Shown: positions 46,777-57,790, counted from the stretch's first letter. The stretch: 64,000 nucleotides of DNA from Zygaena filipendulae (GCA_907165275.2 OU015659.1:3824501-3888500); one strand, 5' to 3'. The notes: a model not told the origin generated them from the letters alone. Made by a program: numbers and translations.

Positions 46777-46986
46777 CTAAATAAATTTCAAAATGTCTGC
46801 CTTAGATTCGTCTTTCAAAGTTATTATGAATGCACGATCAGAGTTATGTAGATGGCCCACCAATAACTTTTTATTATCAATAAAAGTGAATCCAGCGTAA
46901 TGTTCCACCTGATTCTTCTGATTAATATCAGTTGTAAACATTTTATACGTTCGTAAATCGACACAAAAATCAACCGTATTGCTCAT
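46777..46986 (-). CDS. Possible small nested gene fragment, unrecognised
   Basis: A minus-strand frame from ATG (46986) to TAG, 69 codons: MSNTVDFCVDLRTYK, then DINQKNQVEHYAGFTFID, then HNSDRAFIITLKDESK. The amino-acid mix is balanced and not AT-driven, unlike most frames here, and the frame stays open upstream of the ATG to 47052. It lies antisense inside intron 1 of the channel gene. No domain recognised; it could be a retrocopy or transposon piece. Confidence 0.25.
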   Translation of the reverse strand: MSNTVDFCVDLRTYKMFTTDINQKNQVEHYAGFTFIDNKKLLVGHLHNSDRAFIITLKDESKADILKFI

Positions 46987-47106
46987 GATTTCGCCGGCGT
47001 CAATTTTGTCACGAAAATTCAGGATGCTACTCGTACATAATAAATAATACACAATTATATTATAGTTATTTATTTACACTAGTGATGCTATTGTAATATA
47101 TAGGGT

Positions 47107-47500
47107 CTTCCAATAGGGACCTCCGAACTTTGACAGTTGATAGCGGCCATCTTGTTAAAGCTCTATCTGTCAAATTGACTGAGTACTCTGTGGTTCAGTC
47201 TGTTTTGCCAAATCACCATGGACAGTTAGAGCATTCAATTCAACAAGTGCAAATGATAAAATTTGTTTTTCAAAATGGGTGTTACGTTTGGGCAATGTTC
47301 CGCGCGCTTCTTCCATCTTACGGTCGTCATATTCGCAGTTTGGTGGATAAATTTGATTCCACTGGTTCAGTAAACAATCAACCAATACCCGTACGTCGAC
47401 GAAACGCAAGATCAGCCGAAAACATCGCCGCTGTCCGTGAGAGTGTGCAGGAGAATCCGAGGCAGTCGATTTCGCGTCGCCCACAATTTATACCTTTTCG
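47107..47500 (+). pseudogene. mariner-like transposase N-terminal fragment
   Basis: A frame open from 47130 encodes, after about residue 30, the paired helix-turn-helix region of a Tc1/mariner-like transposase. The landmarks are MIKFVFQNGC, SLVDKFDSTGSVNNQP and SAENIAAVRESVQENP. The similarity stops at ISRRPQ and the remaining frame to 47636 is unrelated, so the catalytic domain is absent. The nominal ATG at 47217 is out of frame. Inactive, inside intron 1. Confidence 0.65.
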
Positions 47501-47640
47501 TATATTATTTTTGTCGAGGAAAACCGAAATTAAAAATGTTCTCTTCGCAACAACTTGTGAAAAAATTTATTTTACTGGAATAATGACATGTATAATAGAA
47601 AAGGCTTCATCATTAAAATGTTGGGATGTATATTAAGGCG

Positions 47641-48624
47641 AAAAATCTGGTAGAAAATATTTTAAGAGGACCCTTCATAGCAAAATGCATTGTTGTCTTG
47701 AAAAAGTTTCCTTTGACGTATTTTTCAACCTTTGTTAACTCGGAAAACTGTTTTTCATGAGCATAAGTGTACTTCGTACGTAAAAGCCTTTACGTTTTTA
47801 GATTTGGTATTGATTTTAAGCACATCAAAATTATTTGTATTGTATCCAACTAAAAACCAAAAAAAAATTAGGATTTAGTTATAAAAAAGTCTAATATGGT
47901 GTATATTTTTTGACAACTTGTAGCTTGAGTCTTGACATAGCTTTCTGTAATTCTTACAGTAAAACAATAGTACCTAATTATTATTAACAAAAATATCTTA
48001 TGGTAGGTACTTAAAAAGGAATATGTTACAATTTTAGCATTAGCTCAATCGACATAAAAAAATTACTGCAGAATTTTTAATATTTTCAATATTTCACTTC
48101 ACCTATATTTTTGCATACTTACTATACTTACTGTACCTATACCTACAATTTTTAACCGTCTGAAAGGAGGAGTTTCTTATGTTCGTCGGAATCTTATATG
48201 GAATATCTTATTTTAATCTCGATGAAATTCTTCCCATGAAAATATACAAAATTAAGTACTTAGTCAATAATGTGCCTTATTTAAATTGTTGTAGAGTTTA
48301 CAACTTAGGCATTTACCTACCTATATTTTGATCCTTTTTTCCGATTTACACAAATCAAGCAAGAATCTTTGAACATATACAAATAAAATCTTTTAAGGTA
48401 AAAAAAGACGTATACCTACCGTGTGAAAGCGACGTCATACAATATTTTATCCCCAATCGTTCCAATAGGTAAGGAAATGCTGAAATACCTATTTCCAATG
48501 ACCATCTCAATAAAAACTGTCAGCAACATACTCTCACCTTTCGGAAAAAGATAAATTTATTGAGAAATTACATTTTACTCTCTACGAGTACCTAGGTATA
48601 ATATAGTAAAAAGATTATTGAGAA
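47641..48624. other. Intronic AT-rich sequence
   Basis: ACCGTCTGAAAGGAGGAG near 48155 is a worn copy of the ACCGACTTCCAAAAAGGAGG motif from 6165. Nothing else recognised. Confidence 0.4.
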
Positions 48625-48818
48625 CTAGCCGTTCCCCGCGGTTTCATCCGCGTTAATTTCGGAGCTTCGGGACAAGAAGTACCCTATTTCCTTCTTTGCA
48701 CCCCTGACAATGTGTATGCAAAATTTCATGATGATCGGTTGAGCCGTTAAGGCGTGAAAGCGTAACATACAGACAGAAAGACAGACAGACACTTTCGCAT
48801 TTATAATAATAGTAGGGA
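48625..48818 (-). mobile_element. Helitron, near complete
   Basis: CTAG at 48625-48628, CCCCGCGGTTTCATCCGCG, GATCGGTTGAGCCGTTAAGG, then GCATTTATAATAATAGTAGGGA. Confidence 0.75.
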
Positions 48819-48966
48819 CTAGGGATTTTGTTCTTTATCATCTTTAGTTATGACTAGTGCAGCTAGTTTTAGGTATCTGAGAAAAATATCATCAATAAAT
48901 ATGTAGGTACCTCTAGCCTTATTTTCATAAAAAGTAAAATCAGTCCTACTTCCTACTAATCCTACT

Positions 48967-49164
48967 TCCTACTAATATTATAAATGTGAAAGTGTGGATG
49001 TTTGGATGTTTGTTACTCAATCACGCAAAAACGGCTGAACGGATTTGGATGAAATTTGGCATGCACGTTGTTAGGGGTACAGAGAAGGACATAGGGTACT
49101 TTTTATCCCGAAATTCGCGCGGGAACTCTGAAGTACCGCGGGTGAAACCGCGGGGCACAGCTAG
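48967..49164 (+). mobile_element. Helitron, complete, first of a tandem pair
   Basis: Starts TCCTACTAATATTATAAATG; the 16-bp start string CCTACTTCCTACTAAT is duplicated just upstream. Ends GTGAAACCGCGGGGCACAGCTAG at 49164. Confidence 0.8.
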
Positions 49165-49377
49165 TAATATTATAAACGCGAAAGTTTGTAAGTATGTATG
49201 GATGGATGGATGGATGGATGTTTGTTACTCTTTGACGCAAAAACTACTGGATGAATTTCAATGAAACTTTACAATAATATAGCTTATACATCAGATTAAC
49301 ACATAGGGTACTTTTCGTCCCGGAATTCCCGCGGGAACTATGAAATTAACACGGGTGAAACCGCGGGGCACAACTAG
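49165..49377 (+). mobile_element. Helitron, second of a tandem pair
   Basis: Begins at the base after the previous CTAG (TAATATTATAAACGCG), has (GGAT)n, and ends CACAACTAG at 49377. Same subfamily as 1314-1534 and 9451-9692. Confidence 0.8.
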
Positions 49378-51022
49378 TAGATAATAAGAGAATCATGAAC
49401 CAGTCTTGCTTACTAAATATATAGGTAGGTATACTAATAACTTTTCAGAATTTGAAAATAAAAATAGTCATTGGTATAATTAATTAGACCCTCGACTAAA
49501 TAATAGGTTTCCATTTATTGTCCTAAATCTTAGCGATTAATAACAAAAGGTCGAATTCAAATATCACAAGGTGGTACATTATATTACGTTCGTACGTTAT
49601 GTTATTTCTACATGTACATAAACTGTTTTTTTTTTTAGCTGACGATACTTTCTAAAAAAAAATGTTGAAGTGCCCGCATTCAATCAAAACCTTGCTCAGG
49701 GTTGCGATTACAAAAAAAAATCCATCACTAACCATTAGAGTCATCGTGGAATCATCATCATACGAAAAGGTCCCATCGGATATACATATTCCTTCAAAAT
49801 GTCGCGGTAACTGATAACATTTCTATCGTCTATTGTGTGCTAATCCTATTGGGAGAAGTGGCGGAGTAAAATAAACACGTGTTTATTCACAGTTCGTTGG
49901 AGTTGTTGTGGATACCCAGTCGAGTTTACACGCGAATTGGTTTCGCGCGTTCGCTTTACGAAACGATCATTGGTTGAATTTCGATTTGGAATTCCGAATT
50001 CACCAGTCGACATGAGCAATTTCTTTAGCGAAAACCTTTTAAATGAAAATTCTACGAGGTTGAATCAATACACTTGTCTATCCCGGCGGAATTGAAAAAC
50101 ATAGGATTTGGTAAGACGATCTTACAAAAGAATTCTTGTGTGTGACATGGCTTTGATCTCCGAACAATGGTTGACTGTATAGGTACGCTTTGATTGAAAG
50201 TTAAATGTTGCGTGGATATACAATACATACGTGTTTTTATCTCTTCATAAGGGATTGGGCGTGTGCCGAATACTGATTCGCAAGAGGTCATTAGATTTTG
50301 ATAAGAGTACCTACTGAGATTCGATAGTGACCTTTCGTGGCTCAAAAAATGGGGCTCAAAAAACAGATTTCATCAATTTATTTACCACATTATAATCAAA
50401 TATTGGCGAGTTTTTTGTTCTTTCGAGGTACGGAACCGTGAAAATTATAAAATTTAACTTTACACGACATTGGCAAGTTATTTATGGTGCAGTTATCTTT
50501 TTAAAGTAGAAATGATTAAAAATATGTTTAATCAATTTTAACCAATATTTTTTTGTAGGAAGACCAACGGCTTTAAAGAAAAATTACACTTTTGAATACG
50601 AAAATAGCAGCCAATTATAGGTCTCCGCTGATAGAAAACATCCACATTAAGTATAACTTTTTGCGCTTTTTTATAGCTATTCTACTTTCGAGATAGTGGA
50701 AGCGTGTTTTCTGCCCCACATCCTTGTGTTGGAAGGCGTTGTGTTGGAAGGCGTGCAATAGGGCCACTTTTTGCGAGACACCCTTACCGCCGGCGCGTCC
50801 GCAAAAACAACACACGCTCGAATCATTAGTGTGACAACCGTGACATCACGCGAGACGTTTATAATACACAGCGGCACGGCGCGACATAAACTTCCTTTCA
50901 AAACAACCCGTCATACGGTCATGTTTACGAGATTAAATCTATCATTTCTATAAATATTTATATCGATCGAGTTTATGGCTCAATTTTATTGCTATTAACG
51001 GCTTGCCAAACTCTCGGTGGCC
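49378..51022. other. Intronic sequence without recognised gene
   Basis: A GC-richer patch at 50690-50890 holds overlapping frames on both strands and a short tandem (TTGTGTTGGAAGGCG twice, about 50725-50754). No domain recognised. Confidence 0.4.
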
Positions 51023-51099
51023 CAATGAACGCAAAATGTATTGAAAGAGATGTAGGTACCGTACCTACATCTCTTTCAATACATTTTGCGTTCATTGGA
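51023..51099. repeat. Perfect 77-bp palindrome
   Basis: Arms 51023-51060 and 51062-51099 (38 bp each) are exact reverse complements around a single C at 51061. Arms begin CCAATGAACGCAAAATG and end GATGTAGGTAC. No mismatch. Confidence 0.95.
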
Positions 51100-51109
51100 A
51101 GGTAGGTAC

Positions 51110-51250
51110 CTACTAATAACTGTTATTTTTGATATACCTAAATACCCAGATTCAGAAAGAACACAAATGTTCATCACATCACGCGAGAATCGAACCCGCG
51201 ACTGGCATAGCAGCCTTGTCCGCTACCACTCAATGATGCTGTAATAATAT
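51110..51250 (-). mobile_element. tRNA-derived SINE
   Basis: On the minus strand: GAGTGGTAGCGGACAAGG (A-box region), then GCGGGTTCGATTCTCGC (B-box, about 51181-51200), then ATGAACATTTGTGTTCTTTC. A common lepidopteran SINE layout, not a functional tRNA. Confidence 0.65.
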
Positions 51251-51299
51251 TTTTTGTGGTGGTTCATAGATATGTTAGGAGATCCGAAGGCATTCCTAA

Positions 51300-51608
51300 A
51301 TAGGCTATTTGACTATTTTTTTTTAGCTTGTCGTGTAGATTCGTAAAAAATATTAGATACTTATTTTTTCTTTTTTCGCGTAAGCAAAAAATAACGGAGA
51401 TACGTTGAGTCGAAATGTCGCTGACGTCACAAGCAGGCACAATTTTTAGCTGCGCATGACGTTACGAGCCCCCACCCCCAAACTTTTATGCGTTTTATCC
51501 AAGTATATTTTCATTTATTTGAAAAAGGAAAAAATACGTGACCATTATTTTTTATCTAACTGACGGACTAAATAGAATTTAGAAAAAAAAAGTAGTCAAA
51601 TAGCTTAT
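51300..51608. mobile_element. MITE family C, full-length copy
   Basis: Ends TAGGCTATTTGACTA and TAGTCAAATAGCTTA, then T/A-rich runs, give inverted repeats of about 25 bp. The interior holds GTCGCTGACGTCACAAGC. Partial relatives lie at 2103, 10148 and 31465. Confidence 0.75.
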
Positions 51609-51927
51609 TGGTCGAGGGCACAACCGTGGAAACTATGTAATTATCAGAGTCATGCTGTCACTTAGATATTCCGAACATTAAACTTTGTTTAACGTTGTAC
51701 ACATTGAATCGATAGTCAGCAAGTGAAATATTATTTCAAATAATATCTATGAACCTATTATAAACCCATTTGAAAATATAAAAGTTCTTATATGTATTTC
51801 AATTAAAAAAAATACGAAGCATTTTAAAAATTGAAACGCTATCAGAAGGCAATTTCCGGACACATTGCCGGGTCATTTATACAATATACGTGCTTTCAAG
51901 CCATTTATTCAAGTGTTTTATTCTTTA

Positions 51928-52135
51928 CTGTCTCCCGCGGTTTCACCCGCGATAATGTCGGTGTTCCTGCGGAAATTCCAGGATTTATATAAACTATAGT
52001 AATTAATTCTATGTATAAACCTCTATATATTGATGAACACCGCATGGAAATCAGTTCAGTATTCTTTGAGTCTATCGAACAGACAGACCAACAGACAGAC
52101 AGCCACAGCGGAGGACTTTGTGTTATATAATAATA
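51928..52135 (-). mobile_element. Helitron, terminal CTAG lost
   Basis: CCCGCGGTTTCACCCGCG hairpin, then CTGCGGAAATTCCAGGAT and a CAGACAGACC run. Confidence 0.55.
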
Positions 52136-52220
52136 TATTTTTTTTACAACGTCATTATACACAATACATTTTGAAAATTTATCATGCCATCTCGCTTGTA
52201 TAATCTATATCTAATATATA

Positions 52221-52449
52221 CTAGCTGTCCCCCGCGATTTCATCCGCGGTAATTTTGGAGTTCCCGCGGAGGTTGCGGGAAAAAGTACTCTATGTCCTTC
52301 AGTTCCCGAGGGAATTCCGGGATAAAAACTATCCTATCTTTTAAGTTGGCCCATATTATAAATGGTTACAAAATTTTATCAAAATCCGTTCAGTAGTTTC
52401 GGAGTCCATCGCGGACAAACAACGTGACACGTGATTTATATATATTAGA
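52221..52449 (-). mobile_element. Helitron, 229-bp subfamily, copy 2
   Basis: Complete inverse copy of 40684-40912, with CTAG at 52221-52224 and TCTAATATATATAAATCACG at the far end. It lies in intron 1. Confidence 0.8.
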
Positions 52450-52663
52450 TTATGTATGTACCAACCATATTGTTAATATCGTTCCGAAATGACGCGATAT
52501 TGTTTTTTTTTTTGGCACTGAAAGTAAGCGGCTGCACGCTGTAGCAATGGCTATAGGTATGCAATGTGCACATTCAGTGTTTCTGTTGTTTATAGGTACT
52601 TTATAATTACTTTCATATTGTCAATTTCATAGGTTTCACTTACCTTACTAGTAATATTACTAA

Positions 52664-52950
52664 CTAGCTGTGCTCTGCGGTTTCACCCGCATGAAAAGTT
52701 TTTATGTAACTTTTTTTCCCGACATCGACCGATTTGAATGAAACAAGACCTATATGTGGCTCCAGGTTAAGCTTAATCTACCTGTGAAAACCGCATGGCA
52801 CTCCGTTCAGTAGATTCGGATATTATCGCGAACAGACAGACACACAGACAGAAAAGAATTTTAAAAACTCTTTTATCACCCCCAGTCAATTTTTCTTAAA
52901 AATATTCAATGTACAGAATCGTGGATTCTACTCTTTTATTATAGTATAGA
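52664..52950 (-). mobile_element. Helitron, divergent body
   Basis: CTAG at 52664-52667, CTGCGGTTTCACCCGCATG, then CAGTAGATTCGGATATTATC and a CAGACAGACA run. Confidence 0.6.
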
Positions 52951-53353
52951 TAGATAATAATTATGTAATAAGGATAATATTATTATGATCGTCAACAACA
53001 AAATAATAATAAAAATGTCATAATAAAAATACGTGAGTGTCGTGGAACACTTTGTTAGAACGAAGTCTTTTTTTACTTGAACTGAATCCGTCATGACCGT
53101 TATGCGTGAAAAGAGGCAAATTACAAAAAAAAACTCATAAAAAATAATACAGTTGCTTTGTTTTTCCGTAGAGCAGCCGTATGACGCCGTGACGGAAAAT
53201 GAACTTTTACTCCCCCATCCATACCGTGAAAAAAAAACTTCGTTCTAATAGAAATGTAATTTCAATCTAAAAATTGAACATGCCAAAAATAAAAAAAAAT
53301 TAAGATTACTAATCAATACCTACTTTTTTGTTGAATTTTCTATTGTGTAGGTA

Positions 53354-53545
53354 CTAGCTGTTCTCTGCGCTCTCACTCGCTTTAATTTGAGAGTTCCCAC
53401 AGAGATTCCGGTTTTAAAAATTTCCCTATTTCTTTTTGAAAAATTTCATTGTATGAAAAATTTCATGATGATTGGTTGTGTAGTTAAAGCGTGAAAGCAT
53501 ATTAAACAAACAAACTCACATTTACAATTATACATTGGTTAGGAT
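53354..53545 (-). mobile_element. Helitron, diverged
   Basis: CTAG at 53354-53357, weakened hairpin (CTCTGCGCTCTCACTCGC), TTTCATGATGATTGGTTG, then the worn 5' end ACATTGGTTAGGA. Confidence 0.6.
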
Positions 53546-55709
53546 TGTAATTCTTTGTTGTCGTGTGATTTCTGTTGGCACATATAATATCTTTCTATTT
53601 CTAAGCTCCATGCCGTTGTATTAATGCAACTTGCTAAAAAAAATCTTATTCGATGTGATTTTTTGCAACCAGGAGCGCTAGTTGACGGGATAGAGCTCCT
53701 TAATGACCTGTGCGTATCCCGTTAACGTCTTTATATGCTGAGTAGGAATAACAAATTGTACAAATGTGTTGTTCTCTATCATGTAGAGAGAAAATAATAA
53801 GCCATCGTGTCGGAGGCACATTTCCTCGGACGGAATATAAATTATAGGATATTACGCCCTCCCGCCGCGGCGCGGCGTGCATGAAAACTACACAGAGAAC
53901 TTGTTTTTCGTGACGTTTTCAACGGAATTTTCTTCAAGATTTACAACAGTGACCGCATGTGTGTTATCATGATAAATCATGTCTGAAAACCCGTCTACAG
54001 GTTTTGTACTTTTAATAAGTCTGTTTGTCTAGTTGAAATATTTCTATCATCTTTTGTTATTACCTACTTTTGTGTGTTTACACGCGTTTGTGTGTACCTA
54101 CTTTTGTATTTTCACCAACAATTGCTAAGCGGATCACAGAATGCACGTTCATCTACGGGAAGAATATATTAGTACATACGTGTGTCAATGTCAATAATCT
54201 CCAAGCTAAGTGACTGTGTACGAAATACGAATAAACGGACAGACACGTAATGGGGGGAAAAAGCAAGTCAGCAAATATAAATTTCATGATTGTCTTTTAA
54301 ATTTGGACAGCCAAAAGTCGAAACTAATATAGGTATAGGCATAGCTAGAGAAACGAATTTCAGAATAGTGTTAGTAGGATAAAAAATAAATACTACGTTT
54401 TTCTCAAAAAAATATTAATTGAACTCTGATGGTCCAAAGTGTGTATGAAAAACGAATAGAACCTAGGGTTCACCCTAGGTGCCAGCCAGTGTTGCCCAAT
54501 GCCCACCTTTAGATTGTGGTGCTTTGTTTCACTCGCAAAATAATTTACTTTAAAAACATTATAAATGTGAAAACTTTGAGATATGAAAAGAAAATGAGGA
54601 AAACAATGTGTCGGTAGGAACGAACGGAAGGGAAACCGAGGCGGCCGAGCCGCAATGCTAAGTGTTCCGGGCGTTGCGGCTTTTAACAGATATTATGTAC
54701 GTATGTTGGCAAGAAAGAAACCTGCAAGTCAGAGCAATTTGCGCAGATAAATCTCGCATGCCGTCATAATGTATCATCTCCATTTGTTTTAAAACATTAT
54801 ATGGAAAATAATATTTTCTTATAGGCGCGAGTACGTTAGTAAGAGTATGATTACGCAGAAATTTTCTACCTTTTTAAAGTAATTATCTTGAAATATTTTT
54901 TGCAATGAAGGAAACCTTGCGTTTTATTCCTGTCCAAACGTTACTGATATCTAAGAATGAATAGTAGAAGTAACTCGTTGTTTTTATGCCTAAAATGCGC
55001 TCAGACATTCAAGTCAGTGGGCTTACGACTTTCTGAGAGCGAGCACGTTTCTCACGATGAGACCTGAGACCTGTTTGGGCACTCATGAACCTAAAATTGC
55101 ATCGAAAAAATACCCACACCGCCACGCGCCTCCAGGCTGAGTTGTCATATAAAAGAAATATGGAGGTCATTGTCCTGTGACTACGCAGAAAAATTAGAAA
55201 AAAAATAGTAGAAAGTATGCCTCAAAGAAGCCAAGGTATTATAGATAATGGTGGGGACTGGACACCTTATTAGTAAAATGCTTTCAAATCCATATCATAA
55301 ACATTTAATAAGCTTTAAGTTTGATTTCTTAGTAGAATCCAGTTTTACAAGTACTTTGCCCGGGTACGATCTTGTCGTAAGTACAGTGTACATAGCGTAT
55401 TCAGTAATATCAGTAATATCTGAATGTACTCCCAAACCTAATTACGAAAAGTACTTAGGTATGTCAATCATCATGCTCGTAATCACTCCGTTAACCCTTA
55501 ACCTGGCGACGACGCCCTACTCAGAATTAGATTACGAACGTGCGTCAAATCTGTCTACAATTTGATTTCTCACGCATATCAGATGAACACAATAAGTATT
55601 CAAATCTGAATACTTACTTTCGCAGCTTAAACTAATTATTATACTTAAATCGATTTTGAACTCGAATCAAACTTTAAAACAGTCTAAAACTCTACGCTCA
55701 TCACTACAT
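53546..55709. other. Intronic sequence without recognised gene
   Basis: Short GC-rich spots occur at 53860-53880 (CCGCCGCGGCGCGGCG) and 54600-54690. A 105-codon frame at 55248-55565 has no motif. No splice-bounded exon that would fit the channel was found. Confidence 0.4.
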
Positions 55710-55962
55710 AGTATTATTATAAAGTAAAGTCGCTTTCTCTGTCCCTGTATCCCTATGTATGCTTAAATCCTTTAAACTACGCAACGGATTTTGATGCGGT
55801 TTTCACCAATAGATAGAGTGATTCATGAGGAAGGTTTATAACCATGGAACCTGGAATCTGACTTGAAATGTATACTTGGTTGCAATAAATGTTTGATTGA
55901 TTGATTGATTGATTCCCGCGGGAACTCCGAAATTACCGCGGGTGAAACCGCTAGTCAGCTAG
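55710..55962 (+). mobile_element. Helitron carrying an inserted LINE tail
   Basis: The body (TACGCAACGGATTTTGATGC, ATTCATGAGGAAGG) and 3' end (TTACCGCGGGTGAAACCG...CTAG, 55959-55962) match 63480-63676. They are split by 55843-55915. Confidence 0.65.
55843..55915 (+). mobile_element. LINE 3' tail inside a Helitron
   Basis: GGAACCTGGAATCTGACTTG, TTGCAATAAATGTTTGATTG and a (GATT)n tail. Absent from the related Helitron at 63480-63676. Confidence 0.65.
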
Positions 55963-57163
55963 TTCAACATAAATTAGAGTGTCGACTCTACTAAAATTTA
56001 ATAATTAAGAATTTAATAATTAGGTATAATTTAGATCGGATATGATATATAATCCAATCGTGTATGTAAACGATTTACATGGATTGTTGTGAATCACCAT
56101 TAATTTTTTAGTAAGTGCAAATAAATTCGAGACTAGGTACTAAGTACACTTTTTTTAATCAAAAACCTCATGTGTATTTATATTCAAAAAGGTGTAGTAT
56201 TAGCTAGTGCAGTTAATTCAAAGGCTAAAAGCTAGCTTACGAAGACTGATGCTGACGCCACAACGACATATTGTGCTTTATCACACATGAAAAAGCGTGA
56301 AATCCACTGCAAACCGCAACACTACCGCCCAACTCGGAGCATCATACTCCACGACACGACTGAGCTGCCTCAGTCTGAGTCCGGCTCAGTGAATCCCCGC
56401 ATTGTGCTAGCTATTATTTCAGCAAGAATAATAGCAGACATTTAAGGTTGGTCCGTTATTATGGGAACTGATGAATATCACGCTCGCCACCTGTTGTTTG
56501 AAACAAGTCTTGCTCATTGTATTGTAGATTGTATGATTGCCTTGATTGTTTTTTTAACTTGCTCTTCTAAGTAACTCGGCCGTCTAAAAAATTAACGGAG
56601 GAAAATAAATACTTGTTTCTGTTTTATATTTCTCAATATTAAAATCCTATTTTCCAACAGTAGGTAGGTATCAGTATTCTATACATAAGTAATGCCGAAA
56701 TGGATAAAGATAATGCTTACCACAAAATATCAATTAGGTACTTACGTTGAAAAGGTAAAGAAGCGAGCTGGCTTTTCGCTTAAGAAAGCGAGGAGCCAGT
56801 CTCATATATATGTACATATCGTTATTACATACTAATATTAAATCGTGATGCAGCAGTAATTGAATACCAACTACGAGTACACACGTTGGTATGCAGTTCA
56901 CTTTCTTCAATATAATCAATAACGTCTATCAAGGATATTTACATCTCATCAATCCATCACATTTTTCAGCAAAATCTTTCGTTTACATCAACTCATCAAA
57001 TATTATTGGTTATTATGGTTAATATTTTTTCGCTTGCTTTCGGGCTCATTATATGTGTAAAAACTGCCATATTCAGTTACTTATGTATATTTAATATCTT
57101 TGTAATATCAAAATATCACTTCTTTTAATTAAGTTCAAATTAGAATTTAATACTGCAGCCAAT
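55963..57163. other. End of intron 1, no element recognised
   Basis: AT-rich with no credible exon. The 61-codon minus frame at 56734 shows no motif. Confidence 0.4.
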
Positions 57164-57192
57164 TTCCTTAACCAGATATTTTCTATCCGCAC
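57164..57192 (+). other. Ca-alpha1T: U12 branch site and AC 3' splice site of intron 1
   Basis: TTCCTTAAC (57164-57172) is a full match to the minor-spliceosome branch consensus. The intron ends CGCAC at 57192, about 21 nt beyond the branch adenosine, slightly long but plausible. The CAG at 57172-57174 would instead add IFSIRT and destroy the NPWFER motif. Confidence 0.85.
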
Positions 57193-57304
57193 GTGGTTCG
57201 AGAGGATATCCATGTTGGTGATATTATTCAATTGTATAACTCTTGGCATGTACCAGCCGTGTGTCGACGATCAATGCATAACAAATAGATGTAAAATATT
57301 ACAG
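57193..57304 (+). CDS. Ca-alpha1T: Cav3 channel, coding exon 2 (domain I, S1)
   Basis: 112 nt encoding the end of Pro73 and residues 74-110. [14 protein letters not shown] and ITLGMYQPC form the lead-in and transmembrane segment S1. [14 protein letters not shown] is the Cys-bearing extracellular S1-S2 linker typical of T-type channels. The exon is entered in phase 2 and left in phase 0 before a standard donor (CAG|GTATGG). Near identity to fly and vertebrate Cav3 at these positions makes the call secure. Confidence 0.93.
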
Positions 57305-57364
57305 GTATGGACTGTTTTTATTTTTATTATTATTATTGATAACAGGCTAGGTGTTTGACCACAC

Positions 57365-57567
57365 CAGGGCCCTTATTCACTATGACCATAACACGCCCCG
57401 CTAAGATAAGACGCCGCAAAAACTGCCTTCCCGTCGTAATAAAAGAAGTTTTACTGCAAAAAAATACATTCACAGCGTTTCTTATGGCATAAAGAATAAT
57501 AATTTCATTCTAATATCTTGGCATTTAGAACGTTTGGAAATGTTGGTCATAGTGAATAAGGGCCCTG
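57365..57567. mobile_element. MITE with CAGGGCCCTTATTC ends, copy 2
   Basis: 203 bp. The left end CAGGGCCCTTATTCACTATGACC is mirrored by GGTCATAGTGAATAAGGGCCCTG. It lies in intron 2, only 60 bp after exon 2. Confidence 0.8.
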
Positions 57568-57644
57568 ATGTTAAGTGACGTGGTCGAAAATTGTAAGCAA
57601 ACCTAGCCTGGAATGGGAACTGGCTAAGTTTTTGCTAACCAGTA

Positions 57645-57790
57645 ACGTACTAGAAAGTGGCCTAACACTTTACTATGGTTTCCTCACGATGATGTTATTC
57701 ATCAACGGCTCAAGCTCATCTTTGGGTTTTGAACCTACGCCTAGTGGCATCTGATCCGAACGCACCAAACACTGAACTGTCGTCTTTGTC
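57645..57790. repeat. Possible SINE-related fragment
   Basis: TGGTTTCCTCACGATGATGTT resembles the body of a common lepidopteran SINE. Pol III boxes are too decayed to define an orientation. Confidence 0.3.

Noticed and set aside
47130..47636. Intact transposase gene
   Set aside because: Only the N-terminal helix-turn-helix region is recognisable; the frame then leaves the family and no catalytic domain exists.
51181..51245. A tRNA gene on the minus strand
   Set aside because: A and B boxes are present but the anticodon arm and acceptor stem do not pair; it continues into a SINE body.
55248..55565. 105-codon ORF in intron 1 as a membrane protein
   Set aside because: Some hydrophobic runs but no regular segments, no Kozak context beyond chance, and no recognised family.
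57173..57192. GT-AG style exon 2 starting after CAG at 57174
   Set aside because: It gives [10 protein letters not shown] and leaves no donor that keeps exon 1 residues. The AC acceptor restores NPWFER and agrees with the U12 donor and branch site.
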